Below, piece by piece: positions 12,643-25,843 of a stretch of 64,000 bases of DNA (position 1 is its first letter; every line of letters starts with the position of its first letter). A model generated the notes under the pieces. It was given only the letters and a program-made list of their open reading frames with translations. It made no database searches and had not been told where the DNA came from. Position numbers and translations under genes: made by a program. Source of the DNA: Diorhabda sublineata (taxonomy: Eukaryota; Arthropoda; Insecta; Coleoptera; Chrysomelidae); NCBI RefSeq assembly GCF_026230105.1, contig NW_026614188.1, positions 310,001 through 374,000 of the forward strand, written 5' to 3'.

Positions 12643-13083
12643 ATGATATCTGACAAAGATAGATGCAAACTCACTCAAATATATGAGAAATGTTGAAATT
12701 CGACTTCACATTAGGAAGATAGACTTTGAAAATTTTCAATTATTACAAAGTGACAGTTGACCTCAATGGTCTTCAATCGATGTTATTCGATGATATCTGA
12801 CAGAGTTAGATGCAAACTCACTCAAATATATGAGAAATGTTGAAATTCGACTTCAAATTAGGAAGATAGACTTTGAAAATTTTAGATATTTTCAAAGTGA
12901 CAGTTGACCTCAATGGGCTTCAATGGATGTTATTCGATGATATGTGAAAAAGTTAGATGCAAACTCACTCAAATATATGAGAAATGTTGAAATTCGACTT
13001 CACATTGGGAAGATAGACTTTGAAAATTTTCAATTATTACAAAGTGACAGTTGACCTCAATAGTCTTCAATCGATGTTATTCG
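12643..13083. repeat. Trimer shared with 19836-20276
   Basis: Three rare monomers in order: 'acaaagatagatgc' head; 'ttttagatattttc' (in place of ccatattttc) at 12881; and a 'gtgaaaaag' monomer with 'cattggg' at 13003. All three recur at an offset of 7193 bp, at 19836-20276. The match extends into the next monomer head and stops near 13157, where 'aggaag' faces 'aggaac' in the other copy. Confidence 0.85.
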
Positions 13084-14405
13084 ATGATATTTGACAGAGT
13101 TAGATGCAAACTCACTCAAATATATGAGAAATGTTGAAATTCGACTTCAAATTAGGAAGATAGACTTTGAAAATTTTCCATATTTTCAAAGTGACAGTTG
13201 ACCTCAATGGGGTTCAATGGATGTTATTCGATGATATCTGACAAAGTTAGATGCAAACTCACTCAAATATATGAGAAATGTTGAAATTCGACTTCACATT
13301 AGGAAGATAGACTTTGAAAATTTTCCATATTTTCAAAGTGACAGTTGACCTTAATGGGCTTCAATGGATGTTATTCGATGATATCTGACAAAGTTAGATG
13401 CAAACTCACTCAAATATATGAGAAATGTTGAAATTCGACTTCACATTAGGAAGATAGACTTTGAAAATTTTCCATATTTTCAAAGTGACAGTTGACCTTA
13501 ATGGGCTTCAATGGATGTTATTCGATGATATCTGACAAAGTTAGATGCAAACTCACTCAAATATATGAGAAATGTTGAAATTCGACTTCACATTAGGAAG
13601 ATAGACTTTGAAAATTTTCAATTATTACAAAGTGACAGTTGACCTCAATGGTCTTCAATCGATGTTATTCGATGATATCTGAGAGAGTTAGATGCAAACT
13701 CACTCAAATATATGAGAAATGTTGAAATTCGACTTCAAATTAGGAACATAGACTTTGAAAATTTTCCATATTTACAAAGTGACAGTTGACCTCAATGGTC
13801 TTCAATCGATGTTATTCGATGATATCTGACAGAGTTAGATGCAAACTCACTCAAATATATGAGAAATGTTGAAATTCGACTTCACATTAGGAAGATAGAC
13901 TTTGAAAATTTTCAATTATTACAAAGTGACAGTTGACCTCAATAGGCTTCAATGGATGTTATTCGATGATATCTGACAAAGTTAGATGCAAACTCACTCA
14001 AATATATGAGAAATGTTGAAATTCGACTTCACATTAGGAAGATAGACTTTGAAAATTTTCAATTATTACAAAGTGACAGTTGACCTCAATGGGCTTCAAT
14101 GGATGTTATTCGATGATATCTGACAAAGTTAGATGCAAACTCACTCAAATATATGAGAAATGTTGAAATTCGACTTCACATTAGGAAGATGGACTTTGAA
14201 AATTTTCAATTATTACAAAGTGACAGTTGACCTCAATGGTCTTCAATCGATGTTATTCGATGATATCTGACAGAGTTAGATGCAAACTCACTCAAATATA
14301 TGAGAAATGTTGAAATTCGACTTCACATTAGGAAGATGGACTTGCAAATTTTCAATTATTACAAAGTGACAGTTGACCTCAATGGGCTTCAATGGATGTT
14401 ATTCG

Positions 14406-15286
14406 ATGATATCTGACAAAGTTAGATGCACACTCACTCAAATATATGAGAAATGTTGAAATTCGACTTCACATTAGGAAGATGGACTTTGAAAATTTTC
14501 AATTATTACAAAGTGACAGTTGACCTCAATGGTCTTCAATCGATGTTATTCGATGATATCTGACAAAGTTAGATGCAAACTCACTCAAATATATGAGAAA
14601 TGTTGAAATTCGACTTCACATTAGGAAGATAGACTTGCAAATTTTCAATTATTACCAAGTGACAGTTGACCTCAATGGTCTTCAATCGATGTTATTCGAT
14701 GATATCTGACAGAGTTAGATGCAAACTCACTCAAATATATGAGAAATGTTGGAATTCGACTTCAAATTATGAAGATAGACTTTGAAAATTTTCCATATTT
14801 TCAAAGTGACAGTTGACCTTAATGGGCTTCAATGGATGTTATTCGATGATATCTGACGAAGTTAGATGCAAACTCACTCAAATATATGAGAAATGTTGAA
14901 ATTCGACTTCACATTAGGAAGATAGACTTTGAAAATTTTCAATTATTACAAAGTGACAGTTGACCTCAATGGTCTTCAATCGATGTTATTCGATGATATC
15001 TGAGAGAGTTAGATGCAAACTCACTCAAATATATGAGAAATGTTGAAATTCGACTTCAAATTAGGAACATATACTTTGAAAATTTTCCATATTTACAAAG
15101 TGACAGTTGACCTCAATGGTCTTCAATCGATGTTTTTCGATGATATCTGACAGAGTTAGATGCAAACTCACTCAAATATATGAGAAATGTTGAAATTCGA
15201 CTTCACATTAGGAAGATAGACTTTGAAAATTTTCAATTATTACAAAGTGACAGTTGACCTCAATGGTCTTCAATCGATGTTATTCG
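14406..15286. repeat. Six-monomer segment shared with 22921-23801
   Basis: Monomers 99-104 match 157-162 at an offset of 8515 bp. They share rare marks: 'attaccaag' (14651), 'gacgaag' (14855), 'aacatatac' (15066) and 'gatgtttttcg' across 15130-15140. This copy alone has 'gcacactc' (14429). The last monomer ends 'ggtct' here but 'aggct' in the other copy. Confidence 0.86.
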
Positions 15287-15433
15287 ATGATATCTGACAA
15301 AGTTAGATACAAACTCACTCAAATATATGAGAAATGTTGAAATTCGACTTCAAATTAGGAAGATAGACTTTGAAAATTTTCCATATTTTCAAAGTGACAG
15401 TTGACCTCAATGGTCTTCAATCGATGTTATTCG

Positions 15434-16901
15434 ATGATATCTGACAAAGTTAGATGCAAACTCACTCAAATATATGAGAAATGTTGAAATTCGACTTCAC
15501 ATTAGGAAGATAGACTTGCAAATTTTCAATTATTACAAAGTGACAGTTGACCTCAATGGTCTTCAATCGATGTTATTCGATGATATCTGACAAAGTTAGA
15601 TGCAAACTCACTCAAATATATGAGAAATGTTGAAATTCGACTTCACATTAGGAAGATAGACTTGCAAATTTTCAATTATTACAAAGTGACAGTTGACCTC
15701 AATGGTCTTCAATCGATGTTATTCGATGATATCTGACAGAGTTAGATGCTAACTCACTAAAATATATGAGAAATGTTGGAATTCGACTTCAAATTATGAA
15801 GATAGACTTTGAAAATTTTCCATATTTTCAAAGTGACAGTTGACCTTAATGGGCTTCAATGGATGTTATTCGATGATATCTGACAAAGTTAGATGCAAAC
15901 TCACTCAAATATATGAGAAATGTTGAAATTCGACTTCACATTAGGAAGATAGACTTTGAAAATTTTCAATTATTATAAAGTGACAGTTGACCTCAATGGT
16001 CTTCAATCGATGTTATTCGATGATATCTGAGAGAGTTAGATGCAAACTCACTCAAATATATGAGAAATGTTGAAATTCGACTTCAAATTAGGAACATAGA
16101 CTTTGAAAATTTTCCATATTTACAAAGTGACAGTTGACCTCAATGGTCTTCAATCGATGTTATTCGATGATATCTGACAGAGTGAGATGCAAACTAACTC
16201 AAATATATGAGAAATGTTGAAATTCGACTTCACATTAGGAAGATAGACTTTGAAAATTTTCAATTATTACAAAGTGACAGTTGACCTCAATGGTCTTCAA
16301 TCGATGTTATTCGATGATATCTGACAGAGTTAGATGCAAACTCACTCAAATATATGAGAAATGTTGAAATTCGACTTCACATTAGGAAGATAGACTTTGA
16401 AAATTTTCAATTATTACAAAGTGACAGTTGACCTCAATAGTCTTCAATCGATGTTATTCGATGATATCTGACAAAGTTAGATACAAACTCACTCAAATAT
16501 ATGAGAAATGTTGAAATTCGACTTCAAATTAGGAAGATAGACTTTGAAAATTTTCCATATTTTCAAAGTGACAGTTGACCTCAATGGGGTTCAATGGATG
16601 TTATTCGATGATATCTGACAAAGTTAGATGCAAACTCACTCAAATATATGAGAAATGTTGAAATTCGACTTCACATTAGGAAGATAGACTTTGAAAATTT
16701 TCAATTATTACAAAGTGACAGTTGACCTCAATGGTCTTCAATCGATGTTATTCGATGATATCTGACAAAGTTAGATGCAAACTCACTCAAATATATGAGA
16801 AATGTTGAAATTCGACTTCACATTAGGAAGATAGACTTTGAAAATTTTCAATTATTACAAAGTGACAGTTGACCTCAATGGGCTTCAATCGATGTTATTC
16901 G
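15434..16901. repeat. Ten-monomer segment shared with 18075-19541
   Basis: Order: two 'gacttgc' monomers, a 'gctaactcactaaa/ggaattc' monomer, CAC ggtct, 'gagagag/aacatag', two cagag CAC monomers (ggtct, then agtct), 'gatac' AAA ggggt, caaag ggtct, caaag gggct tcaatcg. The second copy lies 2641 bp downstream. Private differences here: 'ttataaag' (15972), 'cagagtgag' and 'aactaactc' (16176-16200). The downstream copy has a 1-bp loss at 19220 ('gacccaatgg'). Confidence 0.86.
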
Positions 16902-18366
16902 ATGATATCTGACAGAGTTAGATGCAAACTCACTCAAATATATGAGAAATGTTGAAATTCGACTTCAAATTAGGAAGATAGACTTTGAAAATTTTCCATA
17001 TTTTCAAAGTGACAGTTGACCTCAATGGTCTTCAATCGATGTTATTCGATGATATCTGACAAAGTTAGATGCAAACTCACTCAAATATATGAGAAATGTT
17101 GAAATTCGACTTCACATTAGGAAGATAGACTTGCAAATTTTCAATTATTACAAAGTGACAGTTGACCTCAATGGTCTTCAATCGATGTTATTCGATGATA
17201 TCTGACAAAGTTAGATGCAAACTCACTCAAATATATGAGAAATGTTGAAATTCGACTTCACATTAGGAAGATAGACTTGCAAATTTTCAATTATTACAAA
17301 GTGACAGTTGACCTCAATGGTCTTCAATCGATGTTATTCGATGATATCTGACAGAGTTAGATGCAAACTAACTCAAATATATGAGAAATGTTGAAATTCG
17401 ACTTCACATTAGGAAGATAGACTTTGAAAATTTTCAATTATTACAAAGTGACAGTTGACCTCAATGGTCTTCAATCGATGTTATTCGATGATATCTGACA
17501 GAGTTAGATGCAAACTCACTCAAATATATGAGAAATGTTGAAATTCGACTTCACATTAGGAAGATAGACTTGCAAATTTTCAATTATTACAAAGTGACAG
17601 TTGACCTCAATGGTCTTCAATCGATGTTATTCGATGATATCTGACAAAGTTAGATGCAAACTCACTCAAATATATGAGAAATGTTGAAATTCGACTTCAC
17701 ATTAGGAAGATAGACTTTGAAAATTTTCAATTATTACAAAGTGACAGTTGACCTCAATGGTCTTCAATCGATGTTATTCGATGATATCTGACAAAGTTAG
17801 ATGCAAACTCACTCAAATATATGAGAAATGTTGAAATTCGACTTCACATTAGGAAGATAGACTTTGAAAATTTTCAATTATTACAAAGTGACAGTTGACC
17901 TCAATGGGCTTCAATCGATGTTATTCGATGATATCTGACAGAGTTAGATGCAAACTCACTCAAATATATGAGAAATGTTGAAATTCGACTTCAAATTAGG
18001 AAGATAGACTTTGAAAATTTTCCATATTTTCAAAGTGACAGTTGACCTCAATGGTCTTCAATCGATGTTATTCGATGATATCTGACAAAGTTAGATGCAA
18101 ACTCACTCAAATATATGAGAAATGTTGAAATTCGACTTCACATTAGGAAGATAGACTTGCAAATTTTCAATTATTACAAAGTGACAGTTGACCTCAATGG
18201 TCTTCAATCGATGTTATTCGATGATATCTGACAAAGTTAGATGCAAACTCACTCAAATATATGAGAAATGTTGAAATTCGACTTCACATTAGGAAGATAG
18301 ACTTGCAAATTTTCAATTATTACAAAGTGACAGTTGACCTCAATGGTCTTCAATCGATGTTATTCG
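16608..18366. repeat. Five-monomer segment repeated at 1026-bp offset
   Basis: Monomers 114-118 (16608-17340) and 121-125 (17634-18366) have the same order: caaag ggtct, caaag gggct tcaatcg, cagag AAA ccata ggtct, then two 'gacttgc' monomers. Between them sit a cagag monomer with 'aactaactc' (17341) and a cagag 'gacttgc' monomer (17488). The 'aactaactc' variant is shared only with 16167. Confidence 0.82.
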
Positions 18367-19541
18367 ATGATATCTGACAGAGTTAGATGCTAACTCACTA
18401 AAATATATGAGAAATGTTGGAATTCGACTTCAAATTATGAAGATAGACTTTGAAAATTTTCCATATTTTCAAAGTGACAGTTGACCTTAATGGGCTTCAA
18501 TGGATGTTATTCGATGATATCTGACAAAGTTAGATGCAAACTCACTCAAATATATGAGAAATGTTGAAATTCGACTTCACATTAGGAAGATAGACTTTGA
18601 AAATTTTCAATTATTACAAAGTGACAGTTGACCTCAATGGTCTTCAATCGATGTTATTCGATGATATCTGAGAGAGTTAGATGCAAACTCACTCAAATAT
18701 ATGAGAAATGTTGAAATTCGACTTCAAATTAGGAACATAGACTTTGAAAATTTTCCATATTTACAAAGTGACAGTTGACCTCAATGGTCTTCAATCGATG
18801 TTATTCGATGATATCTGACAGAGTTAGATGCAAACTCACTCAAATATATGAGAAATGTTGAAATTCGACTTCACATTAGGAAGATAGACTTTGAAAATTT
18901 TCAATTATTACAAAGTGACAGTTGACCTCAATGGTCTTCAATCGATGTTATTCGATGATATCTGACAGAGTTAGATGCAAACTCACTCAAATATATGAGA
19001 AATGTTGAAATTCGACTTCACATTAGGAAGATAGACTTTGAAAATTTTCAATTATTACAAAGTGACAGTTGACCTCAATAGTCTTCAATCGATGTTATTC
19101 GATGATATCTGACAAAGTTAGATACAAACTCACTCAAATATATGAGAAATGTTGAAATTCGACTTCAAATTAGGAAGATAGACTTTGAAAATTTTCCATA
19201 TTTTCAAAGTGACAGTTGACCCAATGGGGTTCAATGGATGTTATTCGATGATATCTGACAAAGTTAGATGCAAACTCACTCAAATATATGAGAAATGTTG
19301 AAATTCGACTTCACATTAGGAAGATAGACTTTGAAAATTTTCAATTATTACAAAGTGACAGTTGACCTCAATGGTCTTCAATCGATGTTATTCGATGATA
19401 TCTGACAAAGTTAGATGCAAACTCACTCAAATATATGAGAAATGTTGAAATTCGACTTCACATTAGGAAGATAGACTTTGAAAATTTTCAATTATTACAA
19501 AGTGACAGTTGACCTCAATGGGCTTCAATCGATGTTATTCG
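18075..19541. repeat. Ten-monomer segment, second copy of 15434-16901
   Basis: Matches at an offset of 2641 bp (18 monomers minus five single-base deletions). Its first five monomers recur again at 24096-24828 (offset 6021), including the rare 'gctaactcactaaa' monomer (15726, 18367, 24388). Confidence 0.85.
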
Positions 19542-19835
19542 ATGATATCTGACAGAGTTAGATGCAAACTCACTCAAATATATGAGAAATGTTGAAATTC
19601 GACTTCAAATTAGGAAGATAGACTTTGAAAATTTTCCATATTTTCAAAGTGACAGTTGACCTCAATGGGCTTCAATGGATGTTATTCGATGATATGTGAA
19701 AAAGTTAGATGCAAACTCACTCAAATATATGAGAAATGTTGAAATTCGACTTCAAATTAGGAAGATAGACTTTGAAAATTTTCCATATTTTCAAAGTGAC
19801 AGTTGACCTCAATGGGCTTCAATGGATGTTATTCG

Positions 19836-20276
19836 ATGATATCTGACAAAGATAGATGCAAACTCACTCAAATATATGAGAAATGTTGAAATTCGACTTC
19901 ACATTAGGAAGATAGACTTTGAAAATTTTCAATTATTACAAAGTGACAGTTGACCTCAATGGTCTTCAATCGATGTTATTCGATGATATCTGACAGAGTT
20001 AGATGCAAACTCACTCAAATATATGAGAAATGTTGAAATTCGACTTCAAATTAGGAAGATAGACTTTGAAAATTTTAGATATTTTCAAAGTGACAGTTGA
20101 CCTCAATGGGCTTCAATGGATGTTATTCGATGATATGTGAAAAAGTTAGATGCAAACTCACTCAAATATATGAGAAATGTTGAAATTCGACTTCACATTG
20201 GGAAGATAGACTTTGAAAATTTTCAATTATTACAAAGTGACAGTTGACCTCAATAGTCTTCAATCGATGTTATTCG
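19836..20276. repeat. Trimer, second copy of 12643-13083
   Basis: Carries the same three rare monomer marks: 'acaaagatag', 'ttttagatattttc' at about 20074 and 'cattggg'. It is a piece of late block 1 sequence surrounded by block 2 monomers, so it was probably copied or relocated in register. Confidence 0.83.
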
Positions 20277-23067
20277 ATGATATTTGACAGAGTTAGATGC
20301 AAACTCACTCAAATATATGAGAAATGTTGAAATTCGACTTCAAATTAGGAACATAGACTTTGAAAATTTTCCATATTTACAAAGTGACAGTTGACCTCAA
20401 TGGTCTTCAATCGATGTTATTCGATGATATCTGACAGAGTTAGATGCAAACTCACTCAAATATATGAGAAATGTTGAAATTCGACTTCACATTAGGAAGA
20501 TAGACTTTGAAAATTTTCAATTATAACAAAGTGACAGTTGACCTCAATAGGCTTCAATGGATGTTATTCGATGATATCTGACAAAGTTAGATGCAAACTC
20601 ACTCAAATATATGAGAAATGTTGAAATTCGACTTCAAATTAGGAAGATAGACTTTGAAAATTTTCCATATTTTCAAAGTGACAGTTGACCTCAATGGGCT
20701 TCAATGGATGTTATTCGATGATATCTGACAAAGTTGGATGCAAACTCACTCAAATATATGAGAAATGTTGAAATTCGACTTCACATTAGGAAGATAGACT
20801 TTGAAAATTTTCAATTATTACAAAGTGACAGTTGACCTCAATGGGCTTCAATGGATGTTATTCGATGATATCTGACAAAGTTAGATGCAAACTCACTCAA
20901 ATATATGAGAAATGTTGAAATTCGACTTCACATTAGGAAGATGGACTTTGAAAATTTTCAATTATTACAAAGTGACAGTTGACCTTAATGGGCTTCAATC
21001 GATGTTATTCGATGATATCTGACAGAGTTAGATGCAAACTCACTCAAATATATGAGAAATGTTGAAATTCGACTTCACATTAGGAAGATAGACTTTGAAA
21101 ATTTTCAATTATTACAAAGTGACAGTTGACCTCAATGGTCTTCAATCGATGTTATTCGATGATATCTGAGAGAGTTAGATGCAAACTCACTCAAATATAT
21201 GAGAAATGTTGAAATTCGACTTCAAATTAGGAACATAGACTTTGAAAATTTTCCATATTTACAAAGTGACAGTTGACCTCAATGGTCTTCAATCGATGTT
21301 ATTCGATGATATCTGACAGAGTTAGATGCAAACTCACTCAAATATATGAGAAATGTTGAAATTCGACTTCACATTAGGAAGATAGACTTTGAAAATTTTC
21401 AATTATAACAAAGTGACAGTTGACCTCAATAGGCTTCAATGGATGTTATTCGATGATATCTGACAAAGTTAGATGCAAACTCACTCAAATATATGAGAAA
21501 TGTTGAAATTCGACTTCAAATTAGGAAGATAGACTTTGAAAATTTTCCATATTTTCAAAGTGACAGTTGACCTCAATGGGCTTCAATGGATGTTATTCGA
21601 TGATATCTGACAAAGTTGGATGCAAACTCACTCAAATATATGAGAAATGTTGAAATTCGACTTCACATTAGGAAGATAGACTTTGAAAATTTTCAATTAT
21701 TACAAAGTGACAGTTGACCTCAATGGGCTTCAATGGATGTTATTCGATGATATCTGACAAAGTTAGATGCAAACTCACTCAAATATATGAGAAATGTTGA
21801 AATTCGACTTCACATTAGGAAGATGGACTTTGAAAATTTTCAATTATTACAAAGTGACAGTTGACCTCAATGGTCTTCAATCGATGTTATTCGATGATAT
21901 CTGACAGAGTTAGATGCAAACTCACTCAAATATATGAGAAATGTTGAAATTCGACTTCACATTAGGAAGATGGACTTGCAAATTTTCAATTATTACAAAG
22001 TGACAGTTGACCTCAATGGGCTTCAATGGATGTTATTCGATGATATCTGACAAAGTTAGATGCAAACTCACTCAAATATATGAGAAATGTTGAAATTCGA
22101 CTTCACATTAGGAAGATGGACTTTGAAAATTTTCAATTATTACAAAGTGACAGTTGACCTCAATGGTCTTCAATCGATGTTATTCGATGATATCTGACAA
22201 AGTTAGATGCAAACTCACTCAAATATATGAGAAATGTTGAAATTCGACTTCACATTAGGAAGATAGACTTGCAAATTTTCAATTATTACAAAGTGACAGT
22301 TGACCTCAATGGTCTTCAATCGATGTTATTCGATGATATCTGAGAGAGTTAGATGCAAACTCACTCAAATATATGAGAAATGTTGAAATTCGACTTCAAA
22401 TTAGGAACATAGACTTTGAAAATTTTCCATATTTACAAAGTGACAGTTGACCTCAATGGTCTTCAATCGATGTTATTCGATGATATCTGACAGAGTTAGA
22501 TGCAAACTCACTCAAATATATGAGAAATGTTGAAATTCGACTTCACATTAGGAAGATAGACTTTGAAAATTTTCAATTATAACAAAGTGACAGTTGACCT
22601 CAATAGGCTTCAATGGATGTTATTCGATGATATCTGACAAAGTTAGATGCAAACTCACTCAAATATATGAGAAATGTTGAAATTCGACTTCAAATTAGGA
22701 AGATAGACTTTGAAAATTTTCCATATTTTCAAAGTGACAGTTGACCTCAATGGGCTTCAATGGATGTTATTCGATGATATCTGACAAAGTTGGATGCAAA
22801 CTCACTCAAATATATGAGAAATGTTGAAATTCGACTTCACATTAGGAAGATAGACTTTGAAAATTTTCAATTATTACAAAGTGACAGTTGACCTCAATGG
22901 GCTTCAATGGATGTTATTCGATGATATCTGACAAAGTTAGATGCAAACTCACTCAAATATATGAGAAATGTTGAAATTCGACTTCACATTAGGAAGATGG
23001 ACTTTGAAAATTTTCAATTATTACAAAGTGACAGTTGACCTCAATGGTCTTCAATCGATGTTATTCG
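20277..23067. repeat. 'attataac' cassette, three copies
   Basis: Ordered monomers: 'aacatag/ccatatttac' ggtct; cagag CAC with 'attataac' aggct; caaag AAA ccata gggct; 'gttggatgc' CAC gggct; caaag CAC 'gatgg'. Copies start at 20277 (four full members, then a variant fifth), 21159 (to 21893) and 22333 (to 23067). A shorter relative at 13672-14259 lacks the 'attataac' and 'gttggatgc' marks and has one monomer fewer. Confidence 0.84.
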
Positions 23068-23801
23068 ATGATATCTGACAAAGTTAGATGCAAACTCACT
23101 CAAATATATGAGAAATGTTGAAATTCGACTTCACATTAGGAAGATAGACTTGCAAATTTTCAATTATTACCAAGTGACAGTTGACCTCAATGGTCTTCAA
23201 TCGATGTTATTCGATGATATCTGACAGAGTTAGATGCAAACTCACTCAAATATATGAGAAATGTTGGAATTCGACTTCAAATTATGAAGATAGACTTTGA
23301 AAATTTTCCATATTTTCAAAGTGACAGTTGACCTTAATGGGCTTCAATGGATGTTATTCGATGATATCTGACGAAGTTAGATGCAAACTCACTCAAATAT
23401 ATGAGAAATGTTGAAATTCGACTTCACATTAGGAAGATAGACTTTGAAAATTTTCAATTATTACAAAGTGACAGTTGACCTCAATGGTCTTCAATCGATG
23501 TTATTCGATGATATCTGAGAGAGTTAGATGCAAACTCACTCAAATATATGAGAAATGTTGAAATTCGACTTCAAATTAGGAACATATACTTTGAAAATTT
23601 TCCATATTTACAAAGTGACAGTTGACCTCAATGGTCTTCAATCGATGTTTTTCGATGATATCTGACAGAGTTAGATGCAAACTCACTCAAATATATGAGA
23701 AATGTTGAAATTCGACTTCACATTAGGAAGATAGACTTTGAAAATTTTCAATTATTACAAAGTGACAGTTGACCTCAATAGGCTTCAATGGATGTTATTC
23801 G
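22921..23801. repeat. Six-monomer segment, second copy of 14406-15286
   Basis: Offset 8515 bp. It shares 'attaccaag', 'gacgaag', 'aacatatac' and 'gatgtttttcg' with the upstream copy, marks found nowhere else together. It follows directly on the third 'attataac' cassette. Confidence 0.85.
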
Positions 23802-25269
23802 ATGATATCTGACAAAGTTAGATGCAAACTCACTCAAATATATGAGAAATGTTGAAATTCGACTTCAAATTAGGAAGATAGACTTTGAAAATTTTCAATT
23901 ATTACAAAGTGACAGTTGACCTCAATGGTCTTCAATCGATGTTATTCGATGATATCTGACAAAGATAGATACAAACTCACTCAAATATATGAGAAATGTT
24001 GAAATTCGACTTCAAATTAGGAAGATAGACTTTGAAAATTTTCCATATTTTCAAAGTGACAGTTGACCTCAATGGTCTTCAATCGATGTTATTCGATGAT
24101 ATCTGACAAAGTTAGATGCAAACTCACTCAAATATATGAGAAATGTTGAAATTCGACTTCACATTAGGAAGATAGACTTGCAAATTTTCAATTATTACAA
24201 AGTGACAGTTGACCTCAATGGTCTTCAATCGATGTTATTCGATGATATCTGACAAAGTTAGATGCAAACTCACTCAAATATATGAGAAATGTTGAAATTC
24301 GACTTCACATTAGGAAGATAGACTTGCAAATTTTCAATTATTACAAAGTGACAGTTGACCTCAATGGTCTTCAATCGATGTTATTCGATGATATCTGACA
24401 GAGTTAGATGCTAACTCACTAAAATATATGAGAAATGTTGGAATTCGACTTCAAATTATGAAGATAGACTTTGAAAATTTTCCATATTTTCAAAGTGACA
24501 GTTGACCTTAATGGGCTTCAATGGATGTTATTCGATGATATCTGACAAAGTTAGATGCAAACTCACTCAAATATATGAGAAATGTTGAAATTCGACTTCA
24601 CATTAGGAAGATAGACTTTGAAAATTTTCAATTATTACAAAGTGACAGTTGACCTCAATGGTCTTCAATCGATGTTATTCGATGATATCTGAGAGAGTTA
24701 GATGCAAACTCACTCAAATATATGAGAAATGTTGAAATTCGACTTCAAATTAGGAACATAGACTTTGAAAATTTTCCATATTTACAAAGTGACAGTTGAC
24801 CTCAATGGTCTTCAATCGATGTTATTCGATGATATCTGACAGAGTTAGATGCAAACTCACTCAAATATATGAGAAATGTTGAAATTCGACTTCACATTAG
24901 GAAGATAGACTTTGAAAATTTTCAATTATTACAAAGTGACAGTTGACCTCAATAGGCTTCAATGGATGTTATTCGATGATATCTTACAAAGTTAGATGCA
25001 AACTCACTCAAATATATGAGAAATGTTGAAATTCGACTTCAAATTAGGAAGATAGACTTTGAAAATTTTCAATTATTACAAAGTGACAGTTGACCTCAAT
25101 GGTCTTCAATCGATGTTATTCGATGATATCTGACAAAGTTAGATACAAACTCACTCAAATATATGAGAAATGTTGAAATTCGACTTCAAATTAGGAAGAT
25201 AGACTTTGAAAATTTTCCATATTTTCAAAGTGACAGTTGACCTCAATGGTCTTCAATCGATGTTATTCG

Positions 25270-25416
25270 ATGATATCTGACAAAGTTAGATGCAAACTCA
25301 CTCAAATATATGAGAAATGTTGGAATTCGACTTCAAATTATGAAGATAGACTTTGAAAATTTTCAATTATTACAAAGTGACAGTTGACCTCAATGGTCTT
25401 CAATCGATGTTATTCG
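25270..25416. repeat. Chimeric monomer: 'ggaattc' head, caattattac ggtct tail
   Basis: Elsewhere 'ggaattc...tatgaag' monomers end in ccatattttc and ccttaatgg and are followed by CAC caatt ggtct, then gagagag. Here the head is caaag ggaattc tatgaag, the tail is caattattac ggtct, and gagagag follows at once. Compared with 23949-24828, three monomers have been lost and the remaining parts joined in register; the join lies between monomer positions 75 and 96. Confidence 0.8.
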
Positions 25417-25843
25417 ATGATATCTGAGAGAGTTAGATGCAAACTCACTCAAATATATGAGAAATGTTGAAATTCGACTTCAAATTAGGAACATATACTT
25501 TGAAAATTTTCCATATTTACAAAGTGACAGTTGACCTCAATGGTCTTCAATCGATGATATCTGACAGAGTTAGATGCAAACTCACTCAAATATATGAGAA
25601 ATGTTGAAATTCGACTTCACATTAGGAAGATAGACTTTGAAAATTTTCAATTATTACAAGGGACAGTTGACCTCAATAGGCTTCAATGGATGTTATTCGA
25701 TATCTGATAAAGTTAGATGCAAACTCACTCAAATATATGAGAAATGTTGAAATTCGACTTCAAATTAGGAAGATAGACTTTGAAAATTTTCAATTATTAC
25801 AAAGTGACAGTTGACCTCAATGGTCTTCAATCGATGTTATTCG
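25417..25843. repeat. Deletion trio, copy 1 (137+146+144 bp)
   Basis: Three consecutive shortened monomers. The first ends 'tcaatcgatgatatctg', having lost one of two near-identical decamers (tcgatgttat/tcgatgatat). The second reads 'acaagggacag', one base short. The third starts 'atatctg' after 'ttattcg', having lost 'atg'. This copy alone reads 'gataaag' at the start of the third monomer. The trio recurs at 26724-27150, 30524-30950 and 33003-33429. Confidence 0.86.

Larger units (their letters stand above)
1..14259. repeat. Array block 1: 97 monomers, all exactly 147 bp
   Basis: Every monomer start from 1 to 14260 falls on 1+147n, so no net length change occurs in 14.3 kb. Private variants: 'ggggt' at 126-130 following AAA-type monomers, the 'ataggag' monomer (six copies), the 'cgtcttcac...aagg...tcattcg' monomer (seven copies), 'ttaatgg' at 131-137 and 'gtgaaaaag' heads. 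From about 12.2 kb the block grades into block 2, with first appearances of 'gagagag/aacatag' (13672) and 'gatggactt' (14113). A few block 1 traits persist as isolated monomers in block 2, for example 'ggggt' at 16461 and 19102 and 'gtgaaaaag' at 19689 and 20130. Confidence 0.9.
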
